From Purpureocillium takamizusanense (Eukaryota > Ascomycota > Sordariomycetes > Hypocreales > Ophiocordycipitaceae): a stretch of 64,000 bases of DNA. The translations under genes were made by a program, and so were the position numbers. This document shows, one piece after another, positions 34,723-43,558 of the stretch. The DNA lies in contig NC_063068.1 of assembly GCF_022605165.1 (NCBI RefSeq), positions 1,674,001 through 1,738,000 of the forward strand, given 5' to 3'. Within the stretch, counting starts at the first letter, position 1, and the number at the start of each line of letters is the position of its first letter. Under the pieces are notes generated by a model. The model saw only the letters and a list, made by a program, of their open reading frames with translations. It was not told the origin of the DNA and made no database searches.

Positions 34723-35780
34723 TCACAGCATCGCTCCAGCCGCCTCTCCCCCCCGCCGCGGGACCCCAATCCTCTCCAGAACACTCGCCAGCTGTCCCGG
34801 ATCCTCCCTCAGCGCGTCCCACTCCGCCTGCGTCTTCACCAGCGCCGTGCCCGCCAGCACCGTCCCGTTGAGCGCCAGCCTCCCCACGGGCTTCTCCTCC
34901 CCTCCCTTTCTCACGGCGTCGCCCTCTGCCAGCCGCGGGCAGATGACGAGCCGGCTCCGCGTCATGGCCATGTTGTAGCTGATCCTCGCCCGTCCAGTGG
35001 CGGCGGCGGGCGCCTGACGGCCCTCGTCTCCCTCCTCACCCGCGTCACCGTCGTTGTTGTGTGCGGCCACCGCGCGGCATGCCCGCCGGTAGAGGCGGAG
35101 GTAGGCGGCGAACAGGTCCGTCGCGGACATACCCAGGTGGATATCTTCGGAGAATGTCGCAAACGGCACTCCCGTCAGGAGGTCCGCGTCGTCAGCCAAC
35201 ACGCTCCACGTGCTACCGCTACCATCAGCACGACGCATATCCACGGCCCCCTCCTCCGCCTTCTCCCGGCCCTCCACCAGCAGCCCGTCCCTCATGCGCC
35301 GCACAGGCAGCAGCTGGAGGTGCCTATGCGGCTGACTGGCGCCAGAGTGCTCGCCGCAATTGAAGAAGACAAACAGCTGCTCGCCGTCGCCATCGCAGTC
35401 GTCATACGCGCGGACGCACGCCAGCGCGGCCTCGAGGTCCCCCTCGGCGAGCACGTCCGTCTGGTGCTCAAACGCGCGCGTCGCGAGGATAAAGTGCTCC
35501 GGCACGACGGCGAACTTGTTGAGCACCAGGTAGTGCGCGGGGCCCACGTCGGCGACGAACAGCGCCCGCGGGGGGTCGGCGAAGGGGTCTGGCGGCTGGT
35601 GGCGTGACGGCGAGGAGGAGGAGGAGCCCGTGGAAGGGGACGGTGCTTTGTTGGCGGGCTTGTTGGCGAGGGCGGGCGAGAAGCGCAGCTGGAACTGCAA
35701 GTTTTTGCCTCCTGCGTCAGCCAGAGATAAGAAGGGCACTCAATCATGACGGACGTGAGTGAGTGAGAACGAAAGGAGCC

Positions 35781-35814
<34 letters not shown>

Positions 35815-35974
35815 GGGAGGCAACGGAACAACGTACAGGAACGATACCGACGGGCAGGACAGTAACCTGCGTGGGAAAGTAGTGCAGGTCGCCATCCCCG
35901 CGGGCCCGAGCAAAGGCCGCCCGGACGAGCTCCGGCAGGTTGGCCGGCGGCGCCCTGATGATGCCGCGCGGCAT
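34723..35974 (-). CDS. APA2: Diadenosine tetraphosphate phosphorylase (ATP adenylyltransferase)
   Basis: Two exons (35974-35848 and 35711-34723) give 371 residues. The enzyme splits Ap4A with phosphate into ATP and ADP and controls dinucleoside polyphosphate levels. The HIT-like motif lies in GASQPHRHLQLLPV; H171, H173 and Q175 form the HxHxQ active site. The N-terminal LPELVRAAFARARGDGDLHYFPTQV and RFSPALANKP regions match the ATP_transf family, and the C-terminal half carries the SYNMAMT segment of the same family. A Ser/Pro-rich insert sits at about 60-80. The donor GTATCG at 35847 was preferred over an earlier GTTACT because it preserves both the frame and TVLPVG. The 136-nt intron contains a (GAC)11 microsatellite. 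Confidence 0.92.
35781..35813. repeat. (ACG)11 microsatellite inside an intron
   Basis: Eleven ACG units on the plus strand, wholly inside the Ap4A phosphorylase intron (35712-35847). Confidence 0.95.
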
Positions 35975-36505
35975 TGGGGGACAGACAGCCCAGGGGCAGG
36001 CAGGGCGAGCCGAGCCGACTTGTATGGAAGAAGTGAACGGGGTGGGCGGATGCGTGCGGGCGAGGGTGGATAGTGTGAGGTTTTGTTGATGGGCGGGCGG
36101 GCGGACGAGATCTCACATGAGATGATGGATGGGGCTGGATTGGTGTGGTGTGGTTGGTGTAGTTGTTGTGTTCCTGAATTGACTGGCTCCCCTGCGCCGA
36201 GTTGAGCATACGAAGTACGCCAGAGCCCAACTAACCCCACCAACGTGCTGGCCGCCAGGTGCGTTGCGCTCCAGGGCGGCTTCTTCCTCTTCAACTACCT
36301 AGGTAGCTCATGAATAGAGTGCGAATATTGACATCCTGACAAGGAACAATACTATTATTATCCATTTATCCTGAGCCCAAAGCAGGCATGCAAGTCGTGT
36401 AACCGCCATACTCTCTCACCCCAACGCCAGCTGTCTATCCGAATACACGCCACCCTCAAGGTTCTACCTACGCCTTCTCGCCCCCTGACGAATCTGTCCC
36501 TCGAC
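35975..36505. other. Intergenic region
   Basis: It holds the promoter of the Ap4A phosphorylase (minus strand) and the 3' flank of the FIT gene. GGTGTGGTGTGGTTGGTG repeats lie near 36140-36160. No gene seen. Confidence 0.5.
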
Positions 36506-37659
36506 TCAAATCCCCGGCATGCCGACAATGGATCGCACCGCCGGCACAAATCTCGGCACGTAGTACACGGCGTACGCCCCGATGAGCGCCGTCAACAGAC
36601 CCGTCAACTAGTCACGTCTCCAACGTCAGCATCGTGCCCACCACGCAAGCTTCGCCGCACAAGATCCCAAAAAAAATCAACGCTCACCTTTTCAAACCAC
36701 GTGTGAAAGTAAATCGCCGTCATCAGCAGCATCCAGAGGTTCAGCCCCGCCACTGCCGCGGCCGTCTTGCCCCCCGCGCCGAGCTGCTGCATCAGCGTCT
36801 GGTCGTCCTCCTCCTCGCCGCCGCCACGGCCGCCGCCGGGCGCCTCCTCGGCCTCGACGCCCGCGCTCTTGAGTGCCCCGTCGCCCATCACCACGCACCG
36901 CTCCTCGCGCGCGCGTCCACTCCACCTCAGGACCGGCCAGCCCACCTCCTGTAGTAGAAATACCGTCCCCAGCACGAGCAGGAACACGTGGCCCGAGATG
37001 TCGTGCCCGCCGCGCCACCGGCCGCCCGCCGCCTTACACGCCACGGCCGTGATGACCTCGCCGGCGCGCGCCGTCCCCGCCTCCACCTGGCGCTCCACCA
37101 TCTCGCACTGCCCGCCCGTCCACCGGAACCCGCGGTCAATGAGCGGCGCGCCGAAGCACCACTGCGTGACGAGGAACCACCACCCCGTGACGAGCGCCCA
37201 CCGCGCCCCCGCCCGCATCCTCCGCACCGTGAGCTCCATCGCCGTCGGTCCACCGCTCGGGTGCGTCAGCAGGAAAAACACAAAGGCAAACGTCGTCCAC
37301 CCCCAGCCGCGCTTCACGAACACCACGTTGACCACATTGGACTTGCGCGCAAAGTAGCTCGGCGCCGCGCCCGGGTCCTGCGCGTGGGCCTGCAACACCG
37401 GGTCGTACGCCGCGGCGCGCGTCTCGGGCGACAGCACGGCGAAGACGGTGCCAAATACCAGTATAAGCGGGAAGACTGCGAGGACCACCCGCTCGAGCGG
37501 CGTGGGCAGCCAGGCCGGCGTGCGTGTCATCCTCTTCGTCGTCGTTGTGGTCGTCGCCCCGGTCGGCGGTCGCGAGTTTCGAGCCGGAGACGGCTTCCGT
37601 GGAGGCAGGCCGTCTCCTCCCATCTCTGCGGCGGCAGCGCTGCGGCGTGTTGTGACCAT
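36506..37659 (-). CDS. SCS3: FIT/Scs3-family ER lipid protein (acyl-CoA diphosphatase-like)
   Basis: Two exons (37659-36688 and 36607-36506) give 357 residues. The 80-nt intron has donor GTGAGC and acceptor TAG and joins FEK to LTGLL in phase 0. FIT (fat-storage-inducing transmembrane) proteins are multi-pass ER proteins that cleave fatty acyl-CoA and are needed for normal lipid droplet budding and phospholipid homeostasis. The two catalytic histidines are in place: H224 in GHDISGHVF and H319 in TAIYFHTWFEK. Hydrophobic segments lie at about 57-77, 121-131, 155-170, 222-236, 300-317 and in the second exon. A Gly/Glu-rich loop at about 260-290 is an insertion. The N-terminal 50 residues are basic and disordered. 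The short last exon provides the final helix and the C-terminus PGI. Confidence 0.9.
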
Positions 37660-38507
37660 TGGCGAAGGGAGAGACGGATGGGGAGAGAATAGACGCGGTT
37701 ACGACATGAGTTGAGGCGACCAAGACGTTACGTGTCGAATTGAGCCGTGCTTGCAGTTGTTGGAAAAAGGGAACGCAGACGGGCGAGCCCGGTGGGGACC
37801 ACCTTTACATTTCAAGCTCGCAGTCAGTGACGTAGGCCGTTCGTAGCTGTAGCTGTAGAATTGTGGGCACAACCTAAGGGAAAGCAGGAGCTGTGCGCCA
37901 CCGCCAGCCACAGCACCTCGGCACAACGTACGTAGTACGTACCCTCATGTTGGCTTCAGGCACCACCATCCCAACGCGCCGTCTCCATCTGGAACCTTCG
38001 CTCAACGGCGTCGACTTCAGACTCACATCCTAACTACATCTCGCCCATACATGGTAAATTGAGCTGGGTTTTTAGCCGGCACGCTAACATAGCCAGGCAC
38101 CAAAGTTCACATGGCTGGCGAAGCAGCCACAGCCAAGTACCCCGCACCGTTCCTCCATGTTTGTCGCATGCACGCACTTGCAGAGCCAAACACAGCATGC
38201 CATGTGTGAGATGTCTTCACTCCCTCAGTTACTGAGCGTCTATTTACGTGTTAGCTCTTATGTGCGTGTCACAGTCTGCCGTAAATCGTCTTTCATCATC
38301 CGTTCCAAGCATGTCTGAGCTAATCTCAAAGACACGCGTCCCCAGCCCTCCCCGCCGCCGTGCACCCCCTAAAATCGCGTTTCGCGTATCTATGCCCATC
38401 CACCGCCTTCATGTTGCCTAAAGTACTTCTGGAAAGTTTGAGCCTTCGGTCCATCGCTTCCTATGGCACAGTTAGCCCCTCATTTCAACAGCTGCGCATC
38501 ATGGTGC
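37660..38507. other. Intergenic region (FIT promoter / 3' side of the CCCH gene)
   Basis: No gene is seen. A CGTACGTAGTACGTACC inverted motif lies at 37927-37943. The segment 38040-38460 is AT-richer and may include the 3' UTR of the minus-strand CCCH gene. Confidence 0.45.
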
Positions 38508-40300
38508 TTACACTGGCTTCATCTCCTCCCTAGACAGGTGGAGGTCCCCATACTTGGCATGCTTGGAGAAGCGACAGTCCCTTCCCCGATTGCAATACGG
38601 GTCTTGCGGGCAGTGGTGGCTGAGGACGCAGTCAAAGTTCATACACTTGGGTCCATGGTGACAAGGGCTGGTGCGCGCCTTGTAGCGATGGACGCTTAGT
38701 TCCTCAGCCGTCAGCCTCGTCTCATGCTCTCTGGCGCAACTAGTCGAGCCGCAGTGTCCCATCAGGTAATGGGCGTTACAGAATGCACCCATTTTCGCCT
38801 CCTGGAGCTTCTTCCGGTACGTGTCTTGGGCCAGTGATCCGGATGGCAATTTGACGGGTGGGTCAATGCGAATATTCTCCCTATTGAGATCAATGGTCCT
38901 GAGCGGTCGGGCCTTAGTGCTTCTGACGGCCAGGTTCTGGTGTCCATTGGCCCCACCAGCCGATGCATAGCTTCCTTTGTGCTTAATAGAAACACCACCG
39001 TTCCCTGAGCTAACAATAGTCGCCTCGGGAAGATGCTTTACCGATGGCGGCGGTGTCGGCGTCGTACTCGGTGTCAGGGCATTCGTCAGAACCGCGTCGA
39101 AGACGGGAGCAGGAGGGCTGGCGGCTTTTCTCTGAGGAGGCGGCGGCTGCTGCTGCTGCGGCTGCAACATACTAGGCTTGGTCTCGTTATTTAGTGGTGT
39201 ATCGCGAAAAACATTGTCGAAACGAATAATGGGCAGGCCCAGGTTCCTAATGTTTTGTTCCGCCGGCGTCGTCTCTACGAGAACGATGCGGTTGTCCCTA
39301 TCGCCGATATACGGACGCAGGGCGTGGGTATAGCCTCCATCGTGACAAGCAACGAAGAAGATCTTTTTGCAGCGGATATCCTTGTGATAGTAGTTAAGCA
39401 TGCCTGCAGAACGTTGGATCAGCACGTCGCGCCCACGAGACCGGACAGGTTACACAACAGAGGGTTGGGGGAGTTGGGGAGTGCGTACGCCTCAATTTGG
39501 AGTCGGCGTTTTCCTTGCCGTGGCCGACATTGACGAAATCGAACTCGGCGCGGCTATTGGTAAGGTTCTCGGCAAAATTATACATGTCTTCGTCTTGATT
39601 GATGACGCCCGATATGCGCAGGGCCCTAGCAAGGCCTTTGACGTTGGCAAAGATGCGAACAAAGATGTGCACATCGTCGCCGAGGGGTGTGTCGTTGCGG
39701 AGGTAATCGACAATCTGCTGCTTGAGCAGCTGGGCAGCCTCAACGGAGCCGTGGGCAGGGTCTCTCAGCAGGCTATCTCGGAACTTGGCGCCGTCGCCGT
39801 CGACGAGAACGGCAACATAGGCATCGTTATTCTGCGCGGGCAAGAACTGGTGGTGAGCACGCAGGCACACTATACACACAAAGTGCACCGGCGGCGGCAG
39901 ATATATGCGGTTTTCATACGCACCATAAGACGTTTGTACTCTTCGTTGCGAGCCATGCAGTCGGCGGCCTGTTGCTGGTACATGATGCGGGACGAGCTCT
40001 GGGCGTCGAGATCCAGCCTCAGGCGACGGATCTCTTCATCGTTGCTGGCGACTCTCTGCAGCAGCATCTGTACACACACAAAAACACACACACCAAACGC
40101 GGGTCAGTGCTGGTTCCTGGGTCTTGTTGTTGGTCGTGGGCATACGCAGGTACGTGTGCCACGTGCCTCGCGTGCGACGTACGTACCTGAACGAAGCGAT
40201 TCCTCTCCATGTCCTGCTCTGCCCATTTCTGATAGCAGGCGGCGAGCTCGCCGACCTGGGCCGAATTGACGGCGTGCTGCGCTTTCGTAGTTTCGTCCAT
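38508..40300 (-). CDS. NYN-like nuclease-fold protein with CCCH zinc fingers
   Basis: Four exons (40300-40187, 40067-39924, 39831-39489, 39403-38508) encode 498 residues. Residues 1-86 form a likely coiled coil (ERNRFVQ through RRLRLDLDAQ). Residues about 87-240 look like a NYN/PIN-type domain. It opens with AVLVDGDGAKF (D97, D99), has KENADSKLRR in the middle (D196), and ends with KIFFVACHDGGYTHAL (D222); these acidic positions match metal ligands of that fold. A disordered Pro/Gln/Ser linker follows. CCCH-type fingers come at about 409-427 (C-x8-C-x4-C-x3-H) and 448-482 (C-x5-C-x4-C-x3-H plus a following Cys cluster). The arrangement, NYN-like domain then CCCH, recalls Regnase-type RNases. 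RNA binding is likely and RNA cleavage possible. The NYN assignment is my own pattern match. Confidence 0.88.
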
Positions 40301-41836
40301 GCTGTATGTGCGAATGGGTGGACGAAGGGGGGGAATGAAGGAGAGGGAAGCCCGCCAGCAAGCGGCGACAAGAACTGAAAAAGAAGCAGTAGCTTTTTAG
40401 CAGTGGTAGCATCAGGAGCACCAGCAGCAGCGGGCAAGCAAGCAGAAGCTGGGCCGTGCGGGAGAGGCGTTATTAGGGCGGGGAGGACAAAGGTTGGAGA
40501 AGGAAGGGACAGGGACTGACTGGTGGGCCCCCAATTCAGCAGCAGGGCTGGGCTGGGCTGGGCTGGCAGAAAGAATTGCCCGCCCAGTAGTGCTCGAGTG
40601 TGGTGGTGCTTGAGCACCATTGACAGGGGCCAGACGACGGCACCCTGTGTATGCTTCACCACCCGGGTTACCACCCGACTGCCGCGTTCCATGTATGTAT
40701 TGTAGGGGTCGTGATGATTGCGGTTGGCCGAAAAACAAAAAGTACTGCTACTACAAAGCAATAAACTCCCTTAAACGAGTCGTGCCGACGTCACGTCGGT
40801 CGGCAGTGGCTGCCGCGCCCGCCGGGAAGGGAGATCTGCAAGGTGCCGAAACTCACGCGCCCCCGACTGCTACCTTGACCTCCACTCTCTGCAGCAAAGC
40901 TGTTTTCTTTCCTGCAAGCCAGCGTTGTTGTTTTTTCCGTGCCTGTCAGGAATTGGACTCCTGCCCACCCACCAACAATTTCAGATCCACGGCGACGAGT
41001 CTGCGGCGGCTTGAGGATCGCGACATGGATCGAGTCCCACTGCCCGCCCACTCTCAGCCAGCGTCCGTGCTGCGTAAGACTTGTTACCTACTCCCTTCCA
41101 GATGGTACTTCGCGGCATGGTGTCCGTCATTAGCGGGGCGTGCCGGTCCATGCATTGCTTTCTTGCCTGCTGTACTGCATGCATCTACCCAAGGTACAAC
41201 TAATAACCTGCGTGGTATCTGGTCAACCTGACGCGCGGGTTGTTTCCTATGCCATACTATTTACCTAGTACTTACGTAGTGGTGGGCCGTGGGCCGAACT
41301 GAGTCCCGCCCCTCCCTGTCAATATTAGCCGAAGTTTTCAAAAGGGTTGCCCATTTCCACAGGCATCGCTCAAAGAGGAAACCTCGAGTGGAGGGAGCTC
41401 TTTCCATCCTGCCAGCACCTCGCATGAATGGACCACGCGACTGCCTCCGAAAAAGAAAATTACTTTTTTTCTCCTTTCCTTTTCTTTTTTTCTTTGTGTT
41501 CTTTCTTCACGCCCTGACTACGAACGTGATGGGCCTCGTTTTGCTTTTTCCTCCCCACTCATTTCCTCTGCTCCTTCTCGTCGGGAAATGAAGCGTCACG
41601 GTTCCTGACCCAGACAGACAGGCCCAAGGGCAGCAAGCCAGGGTCATCCGTGTTCCCGTCATCAGGCCGCCGCCGCGGCGGAACCGCCCAGTGGTTCGTT
41701 ATGCCGGGGCGTTCATCAAGCACGCACGTCAGCCAACCCGCACGCACGGGCAATCAAAAAGACAGCAGCAAGCTCAAGCACAGGCCACACGACCCCAGCC
41801 AACCACGAGGCGCCGGGAGTAGTACGTAGTGTTAAC
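40301..41836. other. Gene-free interval upstream of the ncRNA elements
   Basis: It contains the CCCH gene promoter, a GGGCTGGGCTGGGCTGGC repeat (40549-40566), a pyrimidine tract (41455-41510) and no convincing gene. The open frame at 41289-41591 is mostly low-complexity Phe/Leu from T-runs. Confidence 0.45.
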
Positions 41837-41843
41837 TTATAGA
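41837..41843 (+). promoter_or_regulatory. TATA-like element of ncRNA element 1
   Basis: TTATAGA; its TATA part starts 29 nt before the first base of the 72-nt element. Elements 2 (TCATAGAG near 42304) and 3 (TTATAATGG near 42911) have similar AT-rich motifs at 29 and 30 nt. Confidence 0.45.
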
Positions 41844-41866
41844 CCAACATAGTGCGCCAGTCCTTC

Positions 41867-41938
41867 AGCGAAGTAGCGACGAACACTTGAGACTTTCGCC
41901 TGATACGATTTAATCCCATGCTCGTTAGAGCCTTCGCT
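41867..41938 (+). ncRNA. tRNA-sized Pol III-like element 1 (72 nt), unknown family
   Basis: The first seven bases AGCGAAG pair perfectly with the last seven CTTCGCT. TA follows at positions 8-9 and GC at 10-11, as in a tRNA. A short 3' hairpin GCTC-GTTA-GAGC abuts the closing strand, and five Ts (41938-41942) follow, a Pol III terminator. There is no T-arm, no CCA and no canonical tRNA cloverleaf. The TAGC at position 8 resembles the start of an A box. A perfect B box lies 24 nt past the element. Two further elements with the same ends follow downstream. Function unknown; no coding potential. Confidence 0.55.
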
Positions 41939-41966
41939 TTTTGCCCCTTCTTTTTGAAAGCTCCTG

Positions 41967-41977
41967 GGTTCGAGTCC
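41967..41977 (+). promoter_or_regulatory. External B box of element 1
   Basis: It matches the Pol III B-box consensus GGTTCGANTCC at all positions (GGTTCGAGTCC) and sits in a T-arm-like hairpin (CTGGG/CCCGG). It lies downstream of the T-run, as the external B box does in yeast U6 genes. Confidence 0.5.
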
Positions 41978-42334
41978 CGGCGATGTAAAGGTAGGTTACT
42001 TGCACAATGTACGAAGTAGACGTTGCGCTCTCCGTCTCCAGCTGACCTGCTCGTCCCTCTTCCTCTTCCTCTTTTCTTCTTCTTTTCTTTGTCGCTTTGT
42101 TCTCTTCAATATCGTTTTCCATTTTTTTTTTCCCATGACCACCCCGCGCGTGATCATCATCGTTGCGCCCGTGTGTCCATCGCCCGTCCCACGTCCGTAG
42201 ATGCACTGCGCCCACGCCCGACGACTGACTCACCCCGAGCAAGCGCTGCCTCTCAGCTCCGCCCCCGCCCCCCGCACTGCGCTCCAACTACCACCTTGGT
42301 ACCTTCATAGAGCAAAATAGCCAGCCGTCTTACC
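41978..42334. other. Spacer between ncRNA elements 1 and 2
   Basis: A pyrimidine-rich spacer with a T-run (42122-42131). The short open frame at 42000-42200 (+) is low-complexity Phe/Leu and is not supported. Confidence 0.45.
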
Positions 42335-42405
42335 AGCGAAGTAGCGGAACCGCGCATAGCGTGGAACCAAACAAAGAGGACATTTGCGCTCTATGAGCCT
42401 TCGCT
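42335..42405 (+). ncRNA. tRNA-sized Pol III-like element 2 (71 nt), unknown family
   Basis: It has the same ends as element 1: AGCGAAG at the start, CTTCGCT at the end, TA at positions 8-9, GC at 10-11, and five Ts at 42405-42409. The interior differs almost completely. It can form a 6-bp hairpin CCGCGC-ATA-GCGTGG and a 3' hairpin GCTC-TAT-GAGC. That 3' hairpin matches element 1 in its stem but not in its loop, as expected of a conserved structure. A perfect B box follows 33 nt downstream of the T-run. Confidence 0.55.
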
Positions 42406-42442
42406 TTTTGGTGTTTTTTTGGTGTGTGGTGACGATGGCTGG

Positions 42443-42453
42443 GGTTCGATTCC
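42443..42453 (+). promoter_or_regulatory. External B box of element 2
   Basis: It matches GGTTCGANTCC at all positions (GGTTCGATTCC) inside the hairpin CTGGG/CCCAG. It lies about 100 nt from the A-box-like TAGC of element 2, close to the spacing in elements 1 and 3 (93 and 95 nt). Confidence 0.5.
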
Positions 42454-42940
42454 CAGTTGACGACCAGGTTGCAGAGACCAAACCCAGGTGTAACTAAGCC
42501 GGGAGATAGACCACTTTACTCCCAAGATATAAGACGTCGCCTGATAGCATGCGCGGTGTTTTTTTTTTCTTCTTCTTGAATTTCTCACATTATTTTCCCC
42601 TCGCGCCTATGTGCTTTTCCTCTGCCAGAACGGAGATTCCTTGCGTTGACAGGGTCGATCCGCCACCGTCACTATCAAGGGTCCTGGCCGTTCCACGTAC
42701 TACCTTCGCGTGAACTCGTGCCGAGCGCCTGCCCCCGCTTTCCCACCTTGCAAGTCATCGTAGACAATGGTGCAAAGTACTGCTTATTACCAGCAGATTG
42801 ACTCATCGCGGCCAGCCAAAGAACGTGGCTACCAAGCCACACCCTTCGACTGCAACAGCTAACCCATCGACGGATAGCCCCCCCCCCCCCCCCCCTTTTA
42901 GAAACCACCTTTATAATGGAAAACTAAAGCTTACTGCTCT
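42454..42940. other. Spacer between ncRNA elements 2 and 3
   Basis: No gene seen. It contains a T-run (42560-42568) and a long poly-C run (42878-42895) just upstream of the TATA-like motif of element 3. Confidence 0.45.
42878..42895. repeat. Poly-C run (18)
   Basis: Eighteen consecutive Cs between AG and TTTTA, 46 bp upstream of ncRNA element 3. Confidence 0.9.
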
Positions 42941-42941
42941 C

Positions 42942-43027
42942 AGCGAAGTAGCTGTAACACAATTCCTTCGGGCTGCACCAAGTTTGCTAGTTCCCCCAAG
43001 TCGCAAGACTGTTTGGGGGCCTTCGCT
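42942..43027 (+). ncRNA. tRNA-sized Pol III-like element 3 (86 nt), unknown family
   Basis: AGCGAAG starts the element, CTTCGCT ends it, TA and GC follow the first strand as in elements 1 and 2, and five Ts occur at 43027-43031. The interior is longer, with a strong hairpin CCCCCAA...TTTGGGGG capped by GTC-GCAA-GAC next to the closing strand, where elements 1 and 2 have their short hairpins. A CC-TTCG-GG tetraloop motif lies near 42965. The downstream B-box match is weaker (CCTTCGAACCA at 43044-43054). Confidence 0.5.
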
Positions 43028-43054
43028 TTTTGGCAAGGCCATGCCTTCGAACCA

Positions 43055-43558
43055 GGCTGGCACTCAATTCTTTTTTTTTTGCCCCGACTGCTCAATGTTG
43101 CACGTCGTTTTCGCAGAGTCTCACACGTCCGCGCGTCGGCCGCCCGATGGTGAGTGTACCAGCTCTATGATATCTTTACTTTATTGCACCCACCACTCTA
43201 GCATTCCATCCATCGCCAACACCCGAGCTGCTCTTTTGCCACGGAATCACGCTCATTGCACTGCAAGTAAGAACAGGGCAGCTCCCCAAGTATTAAAAGT
43301 CTGCAACCGAAACATTTTCTTGGTCTCTCAATATGTACATTGTATCTACGGCCTTCAGCCGACCGATGGGACTGTGACCAACATGGTCGTCATCTTGAGC
43401 ACAGTCGTCACGGAGCCACAGAATGAAACCGGGCTCGTGGACGCTGGCGCCAGCTGTGCGGTGAAAGTTGACAAAGGACTATGTGCAAACGAAACGCTGC
43501 TGGCGGTACCAGCTCCGCCAGCCCCATTCCCGTCGTCCCCCCGCCCGAGATCACCGCT
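43055..43558. other. 3' flank of the GH55 gene
   Basis: It contains a T-run (43071-43080) and otherwise unremarkable sequence. The plus-strand open frame at 42798-43754 is antisense to the glucanase and partly low complexity, and is rejected. Confidence 0.45.

Noticed and set aside
41866..43032. Calling the three elements ordinary tRNA genes on either strand
   Set aside because: Acceptor-like stems and lengths fit, but no strand gives a T-arm with TTCRA at the right place, nor a credible anticodon arm. The TTCGA motifs lie outside, downstream of the T-runs.
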